64,000 nucleotides of DNA from Desertimonas sp963786985. GTDB taxonomy: Bacteria; Actinomycetota; Acidimicrobiia; Acidimicrobiales; Ilumatobacteraceae. The position numbers and the translations under genes are program-made. The stretch is from positions 248,001-312,000 of the forward strand of contig CAWBBL010000018.1 in assembly GCA_963786985.1 (NCBI GenBank), given 5' to 3'. Of this stretch, positions 62,120 through 64,000 are shown in pieces; positions within the stretch are counted from its first letter, which is position 1; each line of letters opens with the position of its first letter. The notes under the pieces are model-generated. The model was given only the letters and a program-made list of their open reading frames with translations. It was not told where the DNA came from and ran no database searches.

Positions 62120-63673
62120 ATGACTCCCCGACCGGCGCTGGCTGCCACCATCGCCGCGAGCCTTCTCGTGCTGTGCGCCACCGGCGCGCTGGCCGCGGGG
62201 TCCCCGCAGATCGCCGGCTACGCCCCCGACAAGACCAGCCCGCCGACGCTGGCGGTCGGCGCCCCGACCACCACCGTGCCGCCAGCTCCGACCACAGCTG
62301 CGGCCCCGGCGACGACGTCGACCACGCCGGTCGACGCCGGTCCACCGATCGGCGACGTCGTCGATGCCGGTGACGCCAAGCCGGCCCGGTTCTACGATGC
62401 CTACCTCGCCACCGGGCTCGCCGACCTTCAAGCATGGTGGGCCACGGAGTACTCACGGCTCTATGGGGAACCATGGGTACCGCTGGCCGGAGGGATCTTC
62501 GCCGCCTACCCGGAACGCACCGCGCCGATCCCCGGCTGCGGCTTCCCGGGCAACACGAGCTATCAGGAGGTCAGCGACTTCGGAGCGTTCTACTGCCCAG
62601 ACGGCGACTACATGGCGTACGACGACGGCGAGCTCGGGGTCATCTTCGAACTCGCCCAGCGGTTCAGCCCGTCGGTCGTCGCCATCGTCCTGGCCCACGA
62701 ATTCGGCCACGCCGTGCAGTTCCGCACCGGCGACCTCGATCGCGACGTGGCGACGATCTATACCGAGCAGCAGGCCGACTGCTTCTCCGGGGCCTGGGCC
62801 GGCCGCGTCTGGGAGGGCCAAGTTGCCGGGTTGACGTTCGGTGACGACGACATCCGCACCGGCCTGATCGCCCTCGTCGCCGTCGCCGACCCGATCGGCA
62901 CCAGCGTCCTCGAGCCGGGCGGACATGGCGCCGCCTTCGATCGCATCGGAGCGTTCCAGGAAGGGTTCAACGGCGGCGTCGACAGTTGCACAGGCCTCGT
63001 CGACAAGCCGCTGCCCCTGCTGCCCAACGAGTTCGACCCGCGGACCAACGATGCCCAGACCAACGGCAACGCTCGGTTCGGGTGGGACGCCGAGCAGATC
63101 ATGAGCCTGGTCACCGGCGACCTCACGAGCTTCTGGCCACCACAACTGGCCGCCCAGGGCGCAACGATGCCGTCGGTGACCCTGCGCCCCGCGGCCGGCG
63201 CCGCCGACGACTGTGGCGACCCCGAGGGGATGGCCACGTTCGGTGCCGTGCACTGTCCGGCGACCAACGAGGTGGTGTTCAACGAGGCGTTCGGACGGGT
63301 GCTGTACGACGACTATGGCGACTTCGCCGTCGGGTACGTCATTGGTTTGGCTTGGGCGGACGCCGTCCAGGAGGCGCTCGCCAGTCCACTGCAGGGTGAA
63401 GCGCGCGCCCTCGCATCTGACTGTCTGGTGGGAGCGTGGATCGGCAGCCGGATCGACCTCGACTCCGGTCCGGAGAACACGTTGGCGCCGACAACGCCGG
63501 GGATGTTCGTGTCCCCCGGGGACCTCGACGAAGCCGTCAAGACCGCACTCGAGGTCGGCGACCGCGGGCTCGGCGACAACCGCGAGGGCAGCGCCTTCGA
63601 GAAGATCGCGGCGATGCGCCGTGGCGTGCTCAACGGCCTGCCGACGTGCATCGCCGAGATCACCGGCGGCTGA
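62120..63673 (+). CDS. secreted neutral zinc metallopeptidase-like protein
   Basis: 517 residues. Signal peptide (LAATIAASLLVLCATGALA), a Thr/Pro-rich linker (TTTVPPAPTTAA) and a catalytic domain with HEFGH at residues 193-197 and a distal acidic ligand in TIYTEQQADCFSG. This is the bacterial neutral-zinc-metallopeptidase pattern (DUF2342/YpfJ-like). It is extracytoplasmic. The C-terminal half (after about residue 300) repeats some features (ALASDCLVGAWIGS resembles QADCFSGAWAGR), possibly an internal duplication that lost its zinc site. Confidence 0.83.
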   Translation: MTPRPALAATIAASLLVLCATGALAAGSPQIAGYAPDKTSPPTLAVGAPTTTVPPAPTTAAAPATTSTTPVDAGPPIGDVVDAGDAKPARFYDAYLATGLADLQAWWATEYSRLYGEPWVPLAGGIFAAYPERTAPIPGCGFPGNTSYQEVSDFGAFYCPDGDYMAYDDGELGVIFELAQRFSPSVVAIVLAHEFGHAVQFRTGDLDRDVATIYTEQQADCFSGAWAGRVWEGQVAGLTFGDDDIRTGLIALVAVADPIGTSVLEPGGHGAAFDRIGAFQEGFNGGVDSCTGLVDKPLPLLPNEFDPRTNDAQTNGNARFGWDAEQIMSLVTGDLTSFWPPQLAAQGATMPSVTLRPAAGAADDCGDPEGMATFGAVHCPATNEVVFNEAFGRVLYDDYGDFAVGYVIGLAWADAVQEALASPLQGEARALASDCLVGAWIGSRIDLDSGPENTLAPTTPGMFVSPGDLDEAVKTALEVGDRGLGDNREGSAFEKIAAMRRGVLNGLPTCIAEITGG

Positions 63674-63695
63674 TCGTTTGGCGGAGCGGCCACTC

Positions 63696-64000
63696 TTGGA
63701 CGCTCAAGAGGCTGGCGCCTTGGCGGCCATCGACATCGGGACGAACAGCATCCACCTCGTCGTCGCCCGCCCAGTCGGTGGCGACCGTTTCGAGACGCTG
63801 ACCCGCGAACGTGAGGTCGTGCGCCTCGGCTCCGGTGGCGGGGACATGAAGGTGCTCTCCGCCGAGGCCCTCGATCGTGGCCTGGCCTGCCTGACGCGGA
63901 TGAAGGGGATCGCCGACGGCTTCGACGCCGAGCTGCGTGCCGTGGCCACCAGCGCGACACGGGAAGCGACGAATGCTCGCCAGTTCATCGCCCGCGCGGC
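63696..64000 (+). CDS. Ppx/GppA exopolyphosphatase, N-terminal part (cut by window edge)
   Basis: About 101 residues visible from TTG 63696, preceded by GGAG nine bases upstream. The sugar-kinase/actin-like fold shows LAAIDIGTNSIHLVVARP (phosphate loop), VRLGSGGG and VATSATREATNARQFI, the hallmarks of Ppx/GppA proteins. They hydrolyse polyphosphate or pppGpp. The frame is open at the window edge. No other features can be seen. Confidence 0.88.
   Translation, partial: MDAQEAGALAAIDIGTNSIHLVVARPVGGDRFETLTREREVVRLGSGGGDMKVLSAEALDRGLACLTRMKGIADGFDAELRAVATSATREATNARQFIARA

Overview
The window is 64 kb of very GC-rich, gene-dense bacterial DNA. It has many GTG and TTG starts, ATGA/GTGA gene overlaps, a WhiB regulator, a PafB/PafC pair, a coenzyme F420 gene (cofC/fbiD), a SigK/RskA-type sigma/anti-sigma pair and abundant acyl-CoA metabolism. 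Together these point to an actinobacterium. The gene set and its order feel like class Acidimicrobiia (Ilumatobacter-like), but that placement is inference. No rRNA, tRNA, CRISPR, phage or classical IS element was recognised.

Layout. 1-4.3 kb: light-stress cluster with sigma factor end, anti-sigma factor, SDR, a deletion scar fusing an FAD-oxidoreductase remnant to a broken cyclopropane-fatty-acid synthase, then photolyase. 4.4-12.2 kb: frameshifted aldo-keto reductase, then a five-gene operon SWIM / DUF5691 / MoxR / DUF5682 / vWA of unknown role. 12.3-19 kb: GDT1-like cation transporter, Zur-type zinc ABC system, cystathionine beta-synthase and gamma-synthase, RNase HII. 19-25.2 kb: methyltransferase, WhiB, a giant AAA/TPR regulator-like gene with several frameshifts, an unknown protein. 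25.2-27.8 kb: cofC, PIG-L deacetylase, then a DUF559-type nuclease gene bracketed by inverted repeats. 27.8-34.8 kb: peptide ABC operon with an AraC regulator divergent from it. 34.8-41 kb: histone-like AKKAP-repeat protein, HIT, PhoH, DEDDh exonuclease, PafB/C, B12-binding mutase subunit, 3-hydroxyacyl-CoA dehydrogenase. 41-46 kb: PhoD, acyl-CoA ligase, sarcosine oxidase, methyltransferase. 46-52 kb: malQ, glgB and pgi. 52-56 kb: ArsR/SRPBCC/VOC operon, acyl-CoA mutase large subunit, RarD, lipoprotein. 56-61.4 kb: branched-chain amino-acid type ABC operon. 61.4-64 kb: DUF305 protein, zinc metallopeptidase, start of a Ppx/GppA phosphatase.

The most unusual content is small repeats. Family 1 consists of nested palindromes built from a unit beginning ATCTGGGGAAGAT, at four places. 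Two copies flank the nuclease gene as mirror images ending in 21-bp perfect terminal inverted repeats, so the gene plus repeats looks like a small mobile unit, formally comparable to REP/RAYT systems but with a Vsr/DUF559-fold nuclease. Family 2 has a 29-nt core ending GGGGAACGCAATGA, with three identical copies and two variants. At two genes it supplies the Shine-Dalgarno and start codon, and one copy is translated inside pgi. Several other gaps hold sequence-unrelated hairpins with similar short arms.

About fifteen single-base frame breaks interrupt otherwise well conserved genes (AKR, AAA/TPR gene, dppA, dppD, dppF, the liv binding protein, probably arsR). These could be consensus-sequence errors or recent pseudogenes; the sequence alone cannot decide, but both the annotation and any later use should allow for them.
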